This document shows positions 54,241 through 64,000 of a DNA stretch of 64,000 bases, in pieces. Each line of letters begins with the position of its first letter. The stretch's first letter is position 1. Source of the stretch: Fragilaria crotonensis (Eukaryota; Bacillariophyta; Fragilariophyceae; Fragilariales; Fragilariaceae). The notes under the pieces were generated by a model. It was not told where the DNA came from, searched no databases, and saw only the letters and a program-made list of their open reading frames with translations. The stretch lies in NCBI GenBank assembly GCA_022925895.1, contig JAKSYS010000198.1:26361-90360 (forward strand), given 5' to 3'. A program made the position numbers and the translations under genes.

Positions 54241-57200
54241 ATGGAAATCAACAGAGCATTGCTCAACAATGATTTCTTACCATCAGCACCAAACTCTCCA
54301 CCCAACACAGGCTCAACAGAACTCTTCCTGAAGACCCTTATCAACACATCAAAGATTTGGACCACCAAGTCTTGACAACTGGCTACCTGACAGTGGTGCC
54401 ACATGTCATTATACACCCGTTTTCAGCGACCTTCGTGATGTTGAAGCCTGCCACATCCCTGTCTCTCTTGCTGACGGAACCACCAAGATCTCAACATTCA
54501 AAGGAACCACTGACTGCTACTTCACCTCTGATGAAGGACAAAAGTCTATCCTTGGCCTAACTGATGTTTATTATATTGAAGGTCTCAGCCACCGCCTTCT
54601 TTCCTGACAACCATCTCTGCAACCCAGAATTTCACAGTCATCATCCAGAACAGAGCCACTACAATCCAGTTCCCAAACAATTCAAAATACACATGGCCCC
54701 TGCTCCTGCATGAACTCCCAACACAGAATGCCTTTTCTACCATGGCACAACCTGTGGACACCACACCTGATGAAACTTCCTTCTCCCTGCATTTGACCAA
54801 CATGTTGATCCTACACAAGCTGACACCTCAAGACCAACAACTTCTTTGCCTCTTGAGACCATATCCGTCGCCTTGCGCACCGAAATTTCCGCAATCTCAT
54901 GACCGGATCCCTGCATCACGCTTGAATGATCATACACTCTCGCCTGCGATTGACAAAAACACTTGGCCAATTCGTATCTCGATCAGCCAAAAACACGCTC
55001 GCAGCAAAATTCCTCTCAGACAAGGCTCAGAACCGTTTCACCAACTTCACCTTGATCTCATGAGAAACCCTTTCGGTTTGGACTCACCACTGCAACAAAC
55101 TATTCAGCCTACCTCTTTATTGTCACAACACCTGGCAAGCTAACTGGCTGGATAGGACTTCCAACTGAAAGCACCACATCCATCATCACAGCCCTTAAGT
55201 CCTGGCTTACTCAGACAGAACTACTTGGCCGCACAAAGTCCGTCCGCTTCATCCGTACTGATGCCGGATCTGCCTTTACATCTGCAAAATTCATCACAGA
55301 ATGCACCAACCTTGAATTAAACTTGAAGCTGCTGCTCCAGAACACCAAGAAATGAATGGCATCTGTGAAGCCAAATGGAGAGAAGTTCACAACACTGCAA
55401 ATGTACTTCTCAACACTGCCCGACTTGGCGGTGCCTTCTTCCATCATGCACATGCCTATGCTGTTAGCATTATTAATGCTTGTCCAGCCAAGAATGTGAC
55501 TGACCAACATGGCAACCCAACCACACCCTTCCAATACAGCTATGGCAGAAAACCAAGCCTTGCCAACTTCCGCGTATTTGGATGCCCTGTCTACTTCAAG
55601 CGCTACGAACCGACCTTCCGCAACAAGCTCATTACCTATAAGCAACAACTCCAACGTGCTTCCCGTGGTATCTTCATCGGATTTCCAGAGAACTCAGCCG
55701 GATGGCTAGTTTACTCTCCTGATCATCCGCAGCGCATCGTAATCACTCGCGACGCCTACTTTGATGAAGACTTCAGCTCTGCCCTTGCCTTTGATTCAAA
55801 GCCCTTGCCGGAGCCATTCCCATCCGATCTCACTTGGATCCCAATGGACTCCAATCTTTGGACAACTCTGAACCATCAATTGTCCACCAAACCGGATCTG
55901 CTGCCAATCTAGGCATCACACCATCCACCTATCTTGAAGAACTCCATGACTCTGAACAACTTTTACAAGCACAAGACAATGGCCCTTCAAGCCCTGCCCA
56001 TCCAGAAGATGATATTGATGACACTGATCCCATCACAGAATCTGACATCTCTCCTGGACCAACACCACCAACTCCTCAGCTGATCAACTGGACCTTTCAC
56101 CAACTGAGACACACCCCACTTCACAAGGAAATGACTTTATACTTCCAAGAGTGTGCTGAATCTCTGCCATCAGTTGATCCCATCCACACTGCCATGCTGC
56201 GTTGACGCATCCACAACTTCGCCCACCGACGATCCCGTGGACAAGTATCTCCTGAACCGCAATCCTTCAAAGCCGTTCTCAAACTTGACGATGACGTCCG
56301 CAATGCCTGGCTACATGCTATTCGCATGGAAATCAAGAACTTAATCGACCACGATACCTTCATTCTGGGTGAACAACCCCGGAAAGATGAACTCATCATC
56401 CCTGTCAAACTTGTCTTGAAAGCAAAACAAACTGCAACTGGTAAACTTGAAAAACTTAAAGCTCGCCTTGTCGCCCGTGGCGACTTGGAAAAACGACGAT
56501 TGAAGAAAACTAAAGCTGCTTACCAGCAATTTCTCCAACAACAAAAACAAGACAATGCTGAAAACAATCCTGAATCCAGCAAGACAACTAACACCATCCC
56601 AATTGAGGTACCTCAACCTTTTGAGGACACATGGTCACCCTGTGCATCTTCAAGAGGGGTCAAGTTACTTCTCTCAACAATCTGTGCATCCCACCGCACT
56701 CTCAAAAGTGCCGACTTCATTGGCGCATATCTACAAGCCAAAGTCATCGGTCGCCACTTTGTCAGACTTCCACTTGAGTATGCATATTACTTCCCTGAAT
56801 ATGCTAAATACTTTGGAACTCCAGCCCTTTTGAACAAGGGAATCTATGGACTTGTTTACTCTGGAAAATATTGGAACATTGAATTCTCTGAATGGCTTTA
56901 CTCCAAAGGATTCATCCAATCCCAGTCTGAACCCTCCTATTTTGTCTTTTACAACAAACACAACCAATGGTTACGCCTTCTCTTCTTTGTCGACGACATG
57001 CTCTACGCTGGCAGCAATGACGCCATCGAAAAGAATTCGAAGAATCTGTCCGCAATCGCTTTGACGTCAAGTTCCTTGGACCTGCTCAATGGTTCTTGCA
57101 AATGCGTATCCATCAACACAAAGACAAAACCTACACTCTCGACCAACATCGCTACGTTCTCAACACTTTGCAACGTTACGATCCCAACTCCGAGTTCCCT

Positions 57201-58084
57201 GAACGTGAAACACCATTCCCACCGGATTACACCTTCAGTAAAGACAATCGACCTGTCACCGATCATGACAAACAAGTTGTCGAACAACACGAAACGCCTC
57301 CCATTCCGCTCCGCTGTATGTACGCTACTCTATCTTGCCTACAACACCCGTGCTGATATCCTCTTCGCAGTCTGCAAACTTGCAAAAGCCTGCGTCTGCC
57401 CTGGCGAACTCGACTTCCGTGCTCTTATCTGGCTGATTGGCTACCTACGCCGTCGCCCATATTATGCCATCAAGTTCTACCGGATGCCACGACCAACCCT
57501 GTTTACGACATATGTCGTCAACACCGCATCCCCATTCCGACTTAACCGTATTTTCCGACGCCAGCTGGCAAGATTGCCCTGACACTGGCCGCTCTACTGT
57601 CGGTTATATGATCTTCCACAACGGTGCCCTCATCGAAGCCAACTCTACGATGCCAACACCAATTGCTATGTCAACGTCCGAGGCCGAATACATGGCCGCA
57701 TGCTCTGCCTCCATGGCCACAGCTCACATTCGGATGCTACTCTACGACATGACATATCTCGGAACCAAACATTGGCGCGAATCTATGCAGCGTCTTCCAA
57801 CCATTCCATCGATTCTCATGATCGACAACGAAGCCACTGTGCAGATCGCCAAGAACGGCAAATTAACCCGCAAGACTCGTCACATCGAACGACGTTTCCA
57901 CTATGTCCGTCAAGGCCAACAAGACGGTATACATCAACTACATTGGATACCTTGCGATTCTCAACTTGCCGACATCCTCACAAAAACACAAGTCTCTTCC
58001 AAAATTGATCAACACATTGACAAAGTCTTCTGTACACTACCTGATCACATGCTACAAGCTACAAGTGAATCTACAGAGATTTGA
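54241..58084 (+). CDS. Copia pol: protease, integrase, reverse transcriptase, RNase H
   Basis: The protease active site, WLPDSGATCHYTPVFSDL, has D-S-G at 54389-54397. Integrase lies at ~54960-55912: FHQLHLDLMRN, FIRTDAGSAFTS (second Asp), a break, HQEMNGICEAKWREVHNTAN (Glu region), then GRKPSLANFRVFGCPVYFKR. Reverse transcriptase is at ~56290-57010, with AWLHAIRMEIKNLIDHDTF, KARLVARGDLEKR, LKSADFIGAYLQAKV and the catalytic LLFFVDDMLYAG. RNase H, to the stop at 58082-58084, has VFSDASWQDCPDTGRSTVGY, STSEAEYMAACSAS, KTRHIERRFHYVRQ and DILTK. All domains are recognisable but lie in several frames, so this copy as sequenced cannot make one polyprotein. Confidence 0.92.
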
Positions 58085-58086
58085 TT

Positions 58087-58095
58087 CAAGAGGGG
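58087..58095 (+). other. Polypurine tract of the copia element
   Basis: The purine-rich AAGAGGGG lies directly before the 3' LTR, three bases after the pol stop codon. This is the expected plus-strand primer site. Confidence 0.8.
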
Positions 58096-58997
58096 TGTTA
58101 AACATTCCGTATCGCCCTACATATTTTTCTATTATCCCTATCCCTAAACTGTCGCTCGCATGCACAGTAAAACATTACATCCGTGCTCCAGTAACCAGTG
58201 CGACACTGCACGACTGGAATCAAAACTCACGTCGATTCAAATCATGTTCATCTCGTTCCTCGAGTTTGTACATTGATTTTCAAACGACGCTCAACGCCTC
58301 GTTTACGAAAAACAACGCAGCCGTACGCTGCTGACCGTGATTGATATGAGGAGTGTTCCTGATTGTTCCAAGGAACACTCCCCTTTCATCAGACCTCTCA
58401 TTTCGGTCGCCCTCTCCTTTTTCCCACAATTGTCAATTTTTCATATTTTAGTGTCACTCACCTTTTTACTTACTGCACATATTTTTCGCACGATGATGAT
58501 GATCGACCATGACGCGTTTTTACCCGCCGTCGTCATGACATCATACATACCGTGCTGTACAAATATACGTAGTGAGTACGACGGTACTCACTACAACAAT
58601 AACGACAACACAACACAACACGGCGACCGGTACAACAGTACCTTTCGCACACAACTTCCTCTGCCCGTCGATAGTACGCGCACGTCTGAGTTTACCGTTA
58701 CTGTACATAACGATAAACTAATAGACAGTGCCCACTATACGACACGCGATATTTATACTAGTCAGTCTCTCGCACATACGTGTAGCGATAGAACGACAGA
58801 TAGTACATGTATCGTTATCTGTAGCGGTAGACAGCACTGCGTAGCTGTACCGTTTATAGATGAACTGAGCAGTAGTCAGTGTCGTACTAGACACTTACCT
58901 ACTGGGGGCGTACCCCGTAACGGTTACGTCCTGGTTCTTAACCCGAACCCTATGCCGACCTGCGCGTCGCTAGGTTCCGTTAACCCGAACCATATCA
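58096..58997 (+). repeat. 3' LTR of the copia element
   Basis: It starts TGTTAAAC and ends ATATCA, followed by the target duplication GTACC at 58998-59002. It is 12 bases longer than the 5' LTR, mostly from longer T runs and a short CAATAACGA change near 58597. Confidence 0.95.
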
Positions 58998-59081
58998 GTA
59001 CCTACAACGCATTCAATCAACACTCATTCGATTCATTTGACCACAAACAATGCTTGTTCTTCGAGGTTCCAGCTTCCTGAT

Positions 59082-61264
59082 CAGAGACGGGAATTTCTGA
59101 AAATATCAAACCCATGGGTACCCACGTAAAGCTACGCTCACGGAAGTACCAGCCCAAACCCACCCAGAACCCATATGGCTGGATGCATATTTTGGGTACA
59201 CGAGGTAGCTCTACGTAGGCCTAGTATTAATTTTTTTATTTCCGACGTCAAAAGTATACCAAGGTTACGGTACAGCTACTGAATTGGTGATTCTAATCGG
59301 GTTGTCAGTGCAGCTTTTGTTCATCTAGCCGAAATAGACCCCAACTGTGGCAATGAAGAAGTAGCTAGTCTAGTCGATGTACAATATAATGTTCGAGAGT
59401 TTCAGAACCCGCGACGTGAGCGCCAGCGTGACGAGATCTGCACCAACAAAGCAAGGTAATGGCAACAAGATGGTGAGCAGTCATGAGTCATGACCAGGAG
59501 GAATGAGCCCACAGTCGAACACCAAGAAAGGGTATGCTGAAATCAAAGTGATTCCATCTCATCCGCCATGCTCTTGATTGCCCGGCTTGTTGGATAAATA
59601 TAGTGAGGTCTGCTTTAAAGAAAGCAGCATTATGATTGTACGCAACATGATTGCAGGCGACCGCACCCAACAAAATACATCCGAGATGTGCCATAGTAGC
59701 ATATTCGTTCAAATTTCTTGGCAGGGTGAGGCAGCCACTCAGAAAGTAGCATTTGATCTTTCAATCAACACCAATCAATTTGAAGTTGTTGACAATTAGG
59801 TTTGTATTGGGCAGCAGGATTGTGTAGTTCATGCCAATCTTGTATGAGATATCTTGGCTGGTCATTGACATATCCTGACAAATCGAATACTGGCCAAGAA
59901 GTCCGGTTATTCAAATTGATATTGACATATATCAGCCAATTCTGTCTCTCCCGATTCATGAACTTGAATGGGCAGAGAATTGGCAACTTCTGGATAGGTT
60001 TTACAGCAAAATCTCGAAACTTGCGCACCACCGCCGTGTCGGGTGACAAATGCAAGTGAAGGGCTCCCAGCGTCAAGAAGTTCCTCACACGTGCGGTGTC
60101 CATGACTCGAGTCCTGCAGGATGATGATGGGTGATTCCTTATCTCTTAGCAGTGACAACAGATCACGAGATGCCGTGATGCATTGATCCAGCGATGGAAC
60201 CAGGATTGGGCTCTAGTAGCCAAAACGTTTGGAGCTGCTTGCTAGCACCATCAAGGAGCACACCAACAACAGAGGCTTCATCGGTGACAGTATCAAATTC
60301 ATCTTCCCTGTTAGTCTGCTATGACCTTCATCTGTATCCAGGCAATGCATGCCCAACTCATGGCACTTCACATGTCACGTCGAGAGCAAGCCATCGGTCG
60401 ACACATCGACAGCCAACAAATTGATCCAACGTCTGGGGAGCAAAAGTTCCGAGGAGTGACATTCTGTGAGCCTCTTCCGTCCTTATTTTGAAAGGAAAAA
60501 GTAGGAATGGTGAAAATGCTTCCAAGAATGTTCCAAACGGAGTTCACCACGTGTTCGCCTCGGGTGGGGATGCTCTAAGGGTTCGAATCTGGATCCATCC
60601 CAAGATCCACTGTCATCGTCATCATGGTTCGTGACATTTGGTATGACTGACACCAACACTCAATTGGGCAACATGCTGGTAACTGTTCTCTTCATCAGAC
60701 AACGTTTCTGGAATCACAAGAGAAGAAGGTGCTCCCCCTTTACTGCCATCTCCTGGCGCGTGATCAGTAGAAATTGGAATGGTCGTGAATTTATCAAAAC
60801 TGCGTTTTCTGTGGAGCTTCAATGTGCTTTCACTCATGAAGAGCAAGGAGATGATGTAGCTTCAAGAAGCTCCACGGAATATCAAGAATTGGTTGAGATA
60901 TTCACTGCCATGGTCAATGGAATGAAAAGCAAGTGATTTGGCGTGTAAATCAATTTTCAATATGCGAGCGCTAAAAAAATAGTGGTACTAGTACGTAGAG
61001 CTCTACCTCGCGAATCCTCTTCGTGAATCCAGCCATACGATCTACCAAGACCTACCCAAACCCACCCAAACCCAGTAGTTAGTACTGGAGTAGATGGTTC
61101 TACTACTACCGGTAGCAAACATCTACTGTCATTTTTTGCTAAGATTTGCCGGCCCACCCAGACCCACCCATGAAATCCTGAGCTCACCCAAAACCCACCC
61201 TTAACCCAATGGGTTTGGGTGGGCCGTGGGTTTGGGTGGGCTGGGTTTGAAATTCCCGTCTTTG
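59082..61264. mobile_element. Second hAT-type element, degraded
   Basis: A 2,183-bp element. Its ends CAGAGACGGGAATTTC (59082-59097) and GAAATTCCCGTCTTTG (61249-61264) are inverted repeats with one mismatch in 16. A perfect 8-bp target duplication, TTCCTGAT, lies at 59074-59081 and 61265-61272. The subterminal regions carry many CCACCCA / TGGGTGG and AAACCCA words in opposite orientations. The ends are unrelated to the CAGGCCGTG family, so this is a separate hAT lineage. It lies about 80 bp right of the copia element. Confidence 0.88.
59765..60550 (-). pseudogene. Decayed coding relic inside the second hAT element
   Basis: Minus-strand fragments in shifting frames read DEFDTVTDEASVVGVLLDGA, SRDLLSLLRDKESPIIILQD, CEELLDAGSPSLAFVT and NRTSWPVFDLSGYVNDQ. 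They are consistent with the remains of a transposase, given the host element, but no diagnostic catalytic motif survives. A plus-strand frame at 60631-60936 is open for 101 codons and has no recognisable domain. Confidence 0.4.
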
Positions 61265-61272
61265 TTCCTGAT

Positions 61273-61572
61273 GCACATATCCACAGATCACACACAGTTC
61301 GCGTTTGTGGCATCCGGAAGATCTATCACTGCATGTAGCTCACTTCAGACGTTAGAGTAGAAGCACTTGAAGTCGACTCTTCTTGAATGCTCGGAGAAAC
61401 TCATGAATTAGTCTTCTCAGAAGTGGAGACTATGTGGTTGTACCTGGTACAAAGTAGTCCGAGCAAAAGCAGGAGGCCTTTCTCAAGGTTCACAATAACT
61501 TCGGATTACAGTCCTGAAGTCCGAAAACCGAACCAGCTAATAAGGAGATTGCATATTCTTGAAGCCTAAACA
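61273..61572. other. Upstream region of the alternative oxidase relic
   Basis: 300 bases with no gene or clear promoter element seen. Confidence 0.4.
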
Positions 61573-62878
61573 ATGATGTTCATCGCACGCGTTGCTCTCA
61601 GGAAGAGTCGCCAATATACCTGTCTTCACCAACAGGTTTACTGTTCTTGTGGGTGACCAGCGATGCATCCCGTGGTGCATTTCGCCCGTCCGCCATCTGC
61701 CTTTTTTCTACTCAGGTTTCTGCTGTTGATGCAAAAACTCACCGATCATACCTTAGAAATGTCCATTGTGCGCCAAATCAAGGCCGAGCTGATGAGTGTC
61801 GACGCCAACCTGATGGTCGTTTGGACGCAGACGAACTGAAGGCGCGTCTGCGCACAGTTCTGCCTTTACTGACGAAGAGATATTGGAAATATCGGATTTG
61901 TACTACGCCGGAAAAGCCGGCGGCTCCGTCACTTTCGACCGTTCGCCGCCGTCGATCTCGTTCTCCAGAAAGAGGCCGATCCAAGCTCGAAACAAGATAC
62001 GAGTAGTCACAATCATTTGCCAGTCCGTCATCCTCTCGGCGTTGACGAGATGGATTAGAGTTTATGCATGCCGGCAAGTCTCACGGATACTACAGCCGAT
62101 GAGCTCAGACGTCAAATTGTCATCTCGAACAAAGAGTGCGGGATCGCCTGGCCTTGAACACAACCAAGCTATCAAGGTGCTCTTCGACACTGCTACAGGA
62201 TGGAGCTTACGAGCACATTACTGTTAGTAACATATGAACCGTGTCATCTACCTCGAAACAATTGCTGCTGTTCCCGGCATGGTGGCGGCGATTGTTCATC
62301 ATAAAGTCTTCAGACCATGCAGCCCGATGGAGGATGCTGCAAATGTTTCTGGAGGAGGCCAACAACGAACGGATGCTTGCTCACCTTTGTCCGCATGAAG
62401 GACCCAAACTTGTTCTTTCGCCTCATGGTTCTGGTGGGGCAGGTTGGATTTAGAGTATCTTTTCTTTGTACATGATCTCACAAAGTTTTGTCACCGCTTT
62501 GTTGGCTATGTGGAAGGAAGCCTGTTCTACGTATACCAAGATCATCCACGCCATTGAGGAGGCACCTGACGGCACCGAACTAGCAGCCTGGCGTACGGAG
62601 ACAGCTCCATCTTTGTTGCATACTGGAAGTTGGGGGAGAAGGGAACCGTCTTGGATTTGATGTATGCCGTGCGTGCGGGCGAGGCAGAGCATCGCGATGT
62701 CAATCATCTTTTCTGTGACTCAAACGAGGACAATGCAACCTCTACGACCCAGAGCAAATTGGATGAAATGCTCCTCAAGTGTCTCAAGGATATCATGACG
62801 CGTCCGCCCCAACTAGTAAATTCTGCTCACACTCCGGATGCTGGAATTGGAAGTATCTTGAGGTGTTATTGTGTATAG
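61573..62878 (+). pseudogene. AOX: Alternative oxidase with EF-hand region, multiply frameshifted
   Basis: Alternative oxidase passes electrons from ubiquinol to oxygen at a di-iron centre in the mitochondrial inner membrane. The start MMFIARVALRKSRQYTCL looks like a mitochondrial presequence. Next come SIVRQIKAELMSVDAN and PDGRLDADELKARL (61775-61845), a canonical EF-hand helix and loop, and DEEILEISDLYYAGKAGGSV, a second EF-hand-like segment. The oxidase core follows: YLETIAAVPGMVAA (iron-ligand Glu), EEANNERM, FRLMVLVGQVGF, KFCHRFVGYVE and VLDLMYAVRAGEAEHRDVNH (Glu and His ligands). I count at least eight frame changes. Two remove two bases at key sites, the His after NERM and the Glu-rich V-E-E-E-A. 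This points to true decay, although low sequence accuracy may contribute. The end at 62878 is uncertain. Confidence 0.85.
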
Positions 62879-63122
62879 ATATGCATCAATTCGTTCTTTT
62901 TCTACCTTGTAATCATATGACGATGCACTTGAAAGACACGTTGACAATGAGTCGACGCGAGGAGCATCACAGGTTGACGCACACAGAACTAGTGGACTTG
63001 TCATCATTTAGTGCACCCATATGAAAGACAAAGGATGATACACCGGTATGAAGTATATAGTTGTTCCATGAGTGTGTTCTTTATTTAAAATTTGAATTTC
63101 ACGCGAGTCCTTGTCAATATTC

Positions 63123-63724
63123 TCATAGAGTAAATATAGCATTTCGGCATTCTCGCCGGCGCATGGACCGTCCGCTGGTCCATTTTCCCATTTCCGTGTT
63201 GAGAAAAACCGTCTCCTTCTCGACATGACACGAGTCTGCCACAATTTGCAAGACATCTTGCACAAAGGTACCCTCATTGGCACCAACGATTTTCATGGTA
63301 AACTGGCACGGATACTGACGAGGGCTTCAAAAACTCGGTGGTTCTCTCCAGTCTTTTCGTTTGTGTAGACGGTATATCCATCCTTATCGTATTCTGGTTA
63401 GCAACATCGTTAATGGGCTTGTCGGGTGCCTAGTGCCACATATGCTTGATGATGGGTACTGATCCCATTCCCGTCGTGGTCGTCTGTCCACAATTGTCGC
63501 ACTAAGGCGCATATCAAAGTCAGGCGAGCAGCGTCTTGGAGTTCTTCTTCCATGTCGTCGTCGTCATCATCGTCGTCGTCATATCCGGAACTTGATTGAA
63601 AAGGAACCAGCCGGACCTTATTCTGTCATGGAGAGCGAAGCAATGAGACAATCGGACGATGTGTGGGTGAAAATGCCACGGAGCTCACGGTCAGTGTTGC
63701 AGCCAGAATCAGGTACTTCTTCAT
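63123..63724 (-). CDS. Small plastid-targeted protein, unknown, frame-broken
   Basis: ATG 63724 opens MKKYLILAATLTVSSVAFSP, an ER signal peptide ending in an A-F-S-P motif as used for diatom complex plastids. The frame meets a TGA at ~63630, then continues in the same frame with a run of eight Asp after SSSGY, and EEELQDAARLTLICALVRQL. Later pieces in other frames read PEYDKDGYTVYTNEKTGENH, VFEALVSIRA and, after one C is restored near 63307, TMKIVGANEGTFVQDVLQIV, ending ARNAIFTL-like text at TGA 63123-63125. A Val-Gly-Ala-Asn-Glu-Gly strand and acidic linker are visible but no known family. Introns or sequencing errors could explain the breaks. Confidence 0.45.
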
Positions 63725-63775
63725 TGAGGGCATTCAAATGTTGACTCAACTCAAGTATACGGAATAATACCTAAA

Positions 63776-64000
63776 ATGCCGCGCCGATTTAAGTTTGCTC
63801 ACGATGTGAATGACACGAGCAGCACGGCGGGCGATCACTGGATTTGCCACGACAATGCGTAAGTATGGACTCAGGAATGTTAAGAATACAATCGTCGATT
63901 GTGTGGTGAAGGGTGGTAGGATCAGAGGACGGAGGCGAACTGGTGGTGCGTGGTGCGTGTGACTGTCCTCCTACATATGGACAGGACTGATGAACACAGT
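63776..64000 (+). CDS. Possible first exon of a gene running off the window
   Basis: ATG at 63776 opens MPRRFKFAHDVNDTSSTAGD and, eight codons later, a GTAAGT donor at about 63859. It is head-to-head with the plastid-protein gene, 51 bases away. The exon is too short to identify and the next exon is not in the window with certainty. Confidence 0.3.

Larger units (their letters stand above)
47013..58997 (+). mobile_element. Ty1/copia LTR retrotransposon (CoDi-like), 12 kb
   Basis: An 11,985-bp element with two LTRs of 890 and 902 bp that begin TGTTAAACATT and end CCATATCA. It is flanked by a 5-bp target duplication, GTACC, at 47008-47012 and 58998-59002. The internal order is gag, protease, integrase, reverse transcriptase, RNase H, as in Ty1/copia. 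The LTRs differ mainly by T-run lengths and a few substitutions, so the insertion is recent. The ~5 kb before the canonical gag is unusual. Frames are broken many times, often at homopolymers. Confidence 0.97.

Noticed and set aside
60570-60600. tRNA-like B-box word GGTTCGAATC
   Set aside because: The flanking bases do not pair into a T-stem, and no A-box or acceptor stem lies at tRNA spacing.
1-64000. CRISPR arrays, bacterial operons or rRNA genes
   Set aside because: No spaced direct-repeat array, Shine-Dalgarno spacing or rRNA-like sequence was seen. The introns and targeting peptides show a eukaryotic nuclear genome.

Overview
This window looks like nuclear DNA of a pennate diatom; I cannot name the species. 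The evidence is: short GTAAGT...AG introns (62, 76, 89, 91, 102, 109 and 122 bases); an ER signal followed by an A-F-A-P type plastid motif on a MATE transporter and on a small protein near the right edge; a CoDi-like Ty1/copia retrotransposon; a diatom-type carboxylesterase; and intergenic DNA very rich in GTAC/AGTACT words.

Layout, left to right. 1-1420: 3' end of a carboxylesterase gene. 3134-5807: a nearly intact hAT transposon with an 8-bp target duplication. 6714-30456: ordinary gene space. It holds a membrane protein, mitochondrial ClpP, a secreted M14 carboxypeptidase fused to a Hedgehog/intein-type (Hint) domain, an unknown nuclear protein, a METTL24-like protein, an SGNH/GDSL-like membrane protein, two large unknown membrane proteins with an F-box-like protein between them, TFIIE-beta, a small FAR-17a/AIG1-like membrane protein and an exostosin-family glycosyltransferase. 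31182-31947: a 766-bp internally deleted relative of the hAT, sitting between the divergent exostosin and sulfotransferase genes. 33333-35153: a plastid-type MATE transporter. 35641-40262: a tandem pair of short-chain acyl-CoA dehydrogenase genes. 40460-41176: a DUF3228 gene whose 3' end abuts a duplicated scrap of the gene at 45965-46498. 41341-45522: nested transposons, a PIF/Harbinger inside a TA-flanked inverted-repeat element. 47013-58997: a 12-kb copia element with paired LTRs and a roughly 5-kb extension upstream of gag. 59082-61264: a second, unrelated degraded hAT. 61573-62878: a multiply broken alternative oxidase with EF-hand sequence. 63123-64000: two head-to-head gene starts, one plastid-targeted.

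Several genes probably act in the secretory pathway on glycans or cell-surface material (exostosin, sulfotransferase, SGNH-like and METTL24-like proteins). ClpP and the acyl-CoA dehydrogenases are mitochondrial. Apart from the divergent glycan pair and the dehydrogenase duplicates, I see no pathway cluster.

A caution for any reader: many otherwise intact reading frames are broken by single-base length changes in short homopolymer runs. They affect host genes and transposons alike. This looks more like residual sequencing error than biology, so frameshifts reported here are not by themselves evidence of pseudogenes. The alternative oxidase is the main exception, because it also has two-base losses at active-site motifs.
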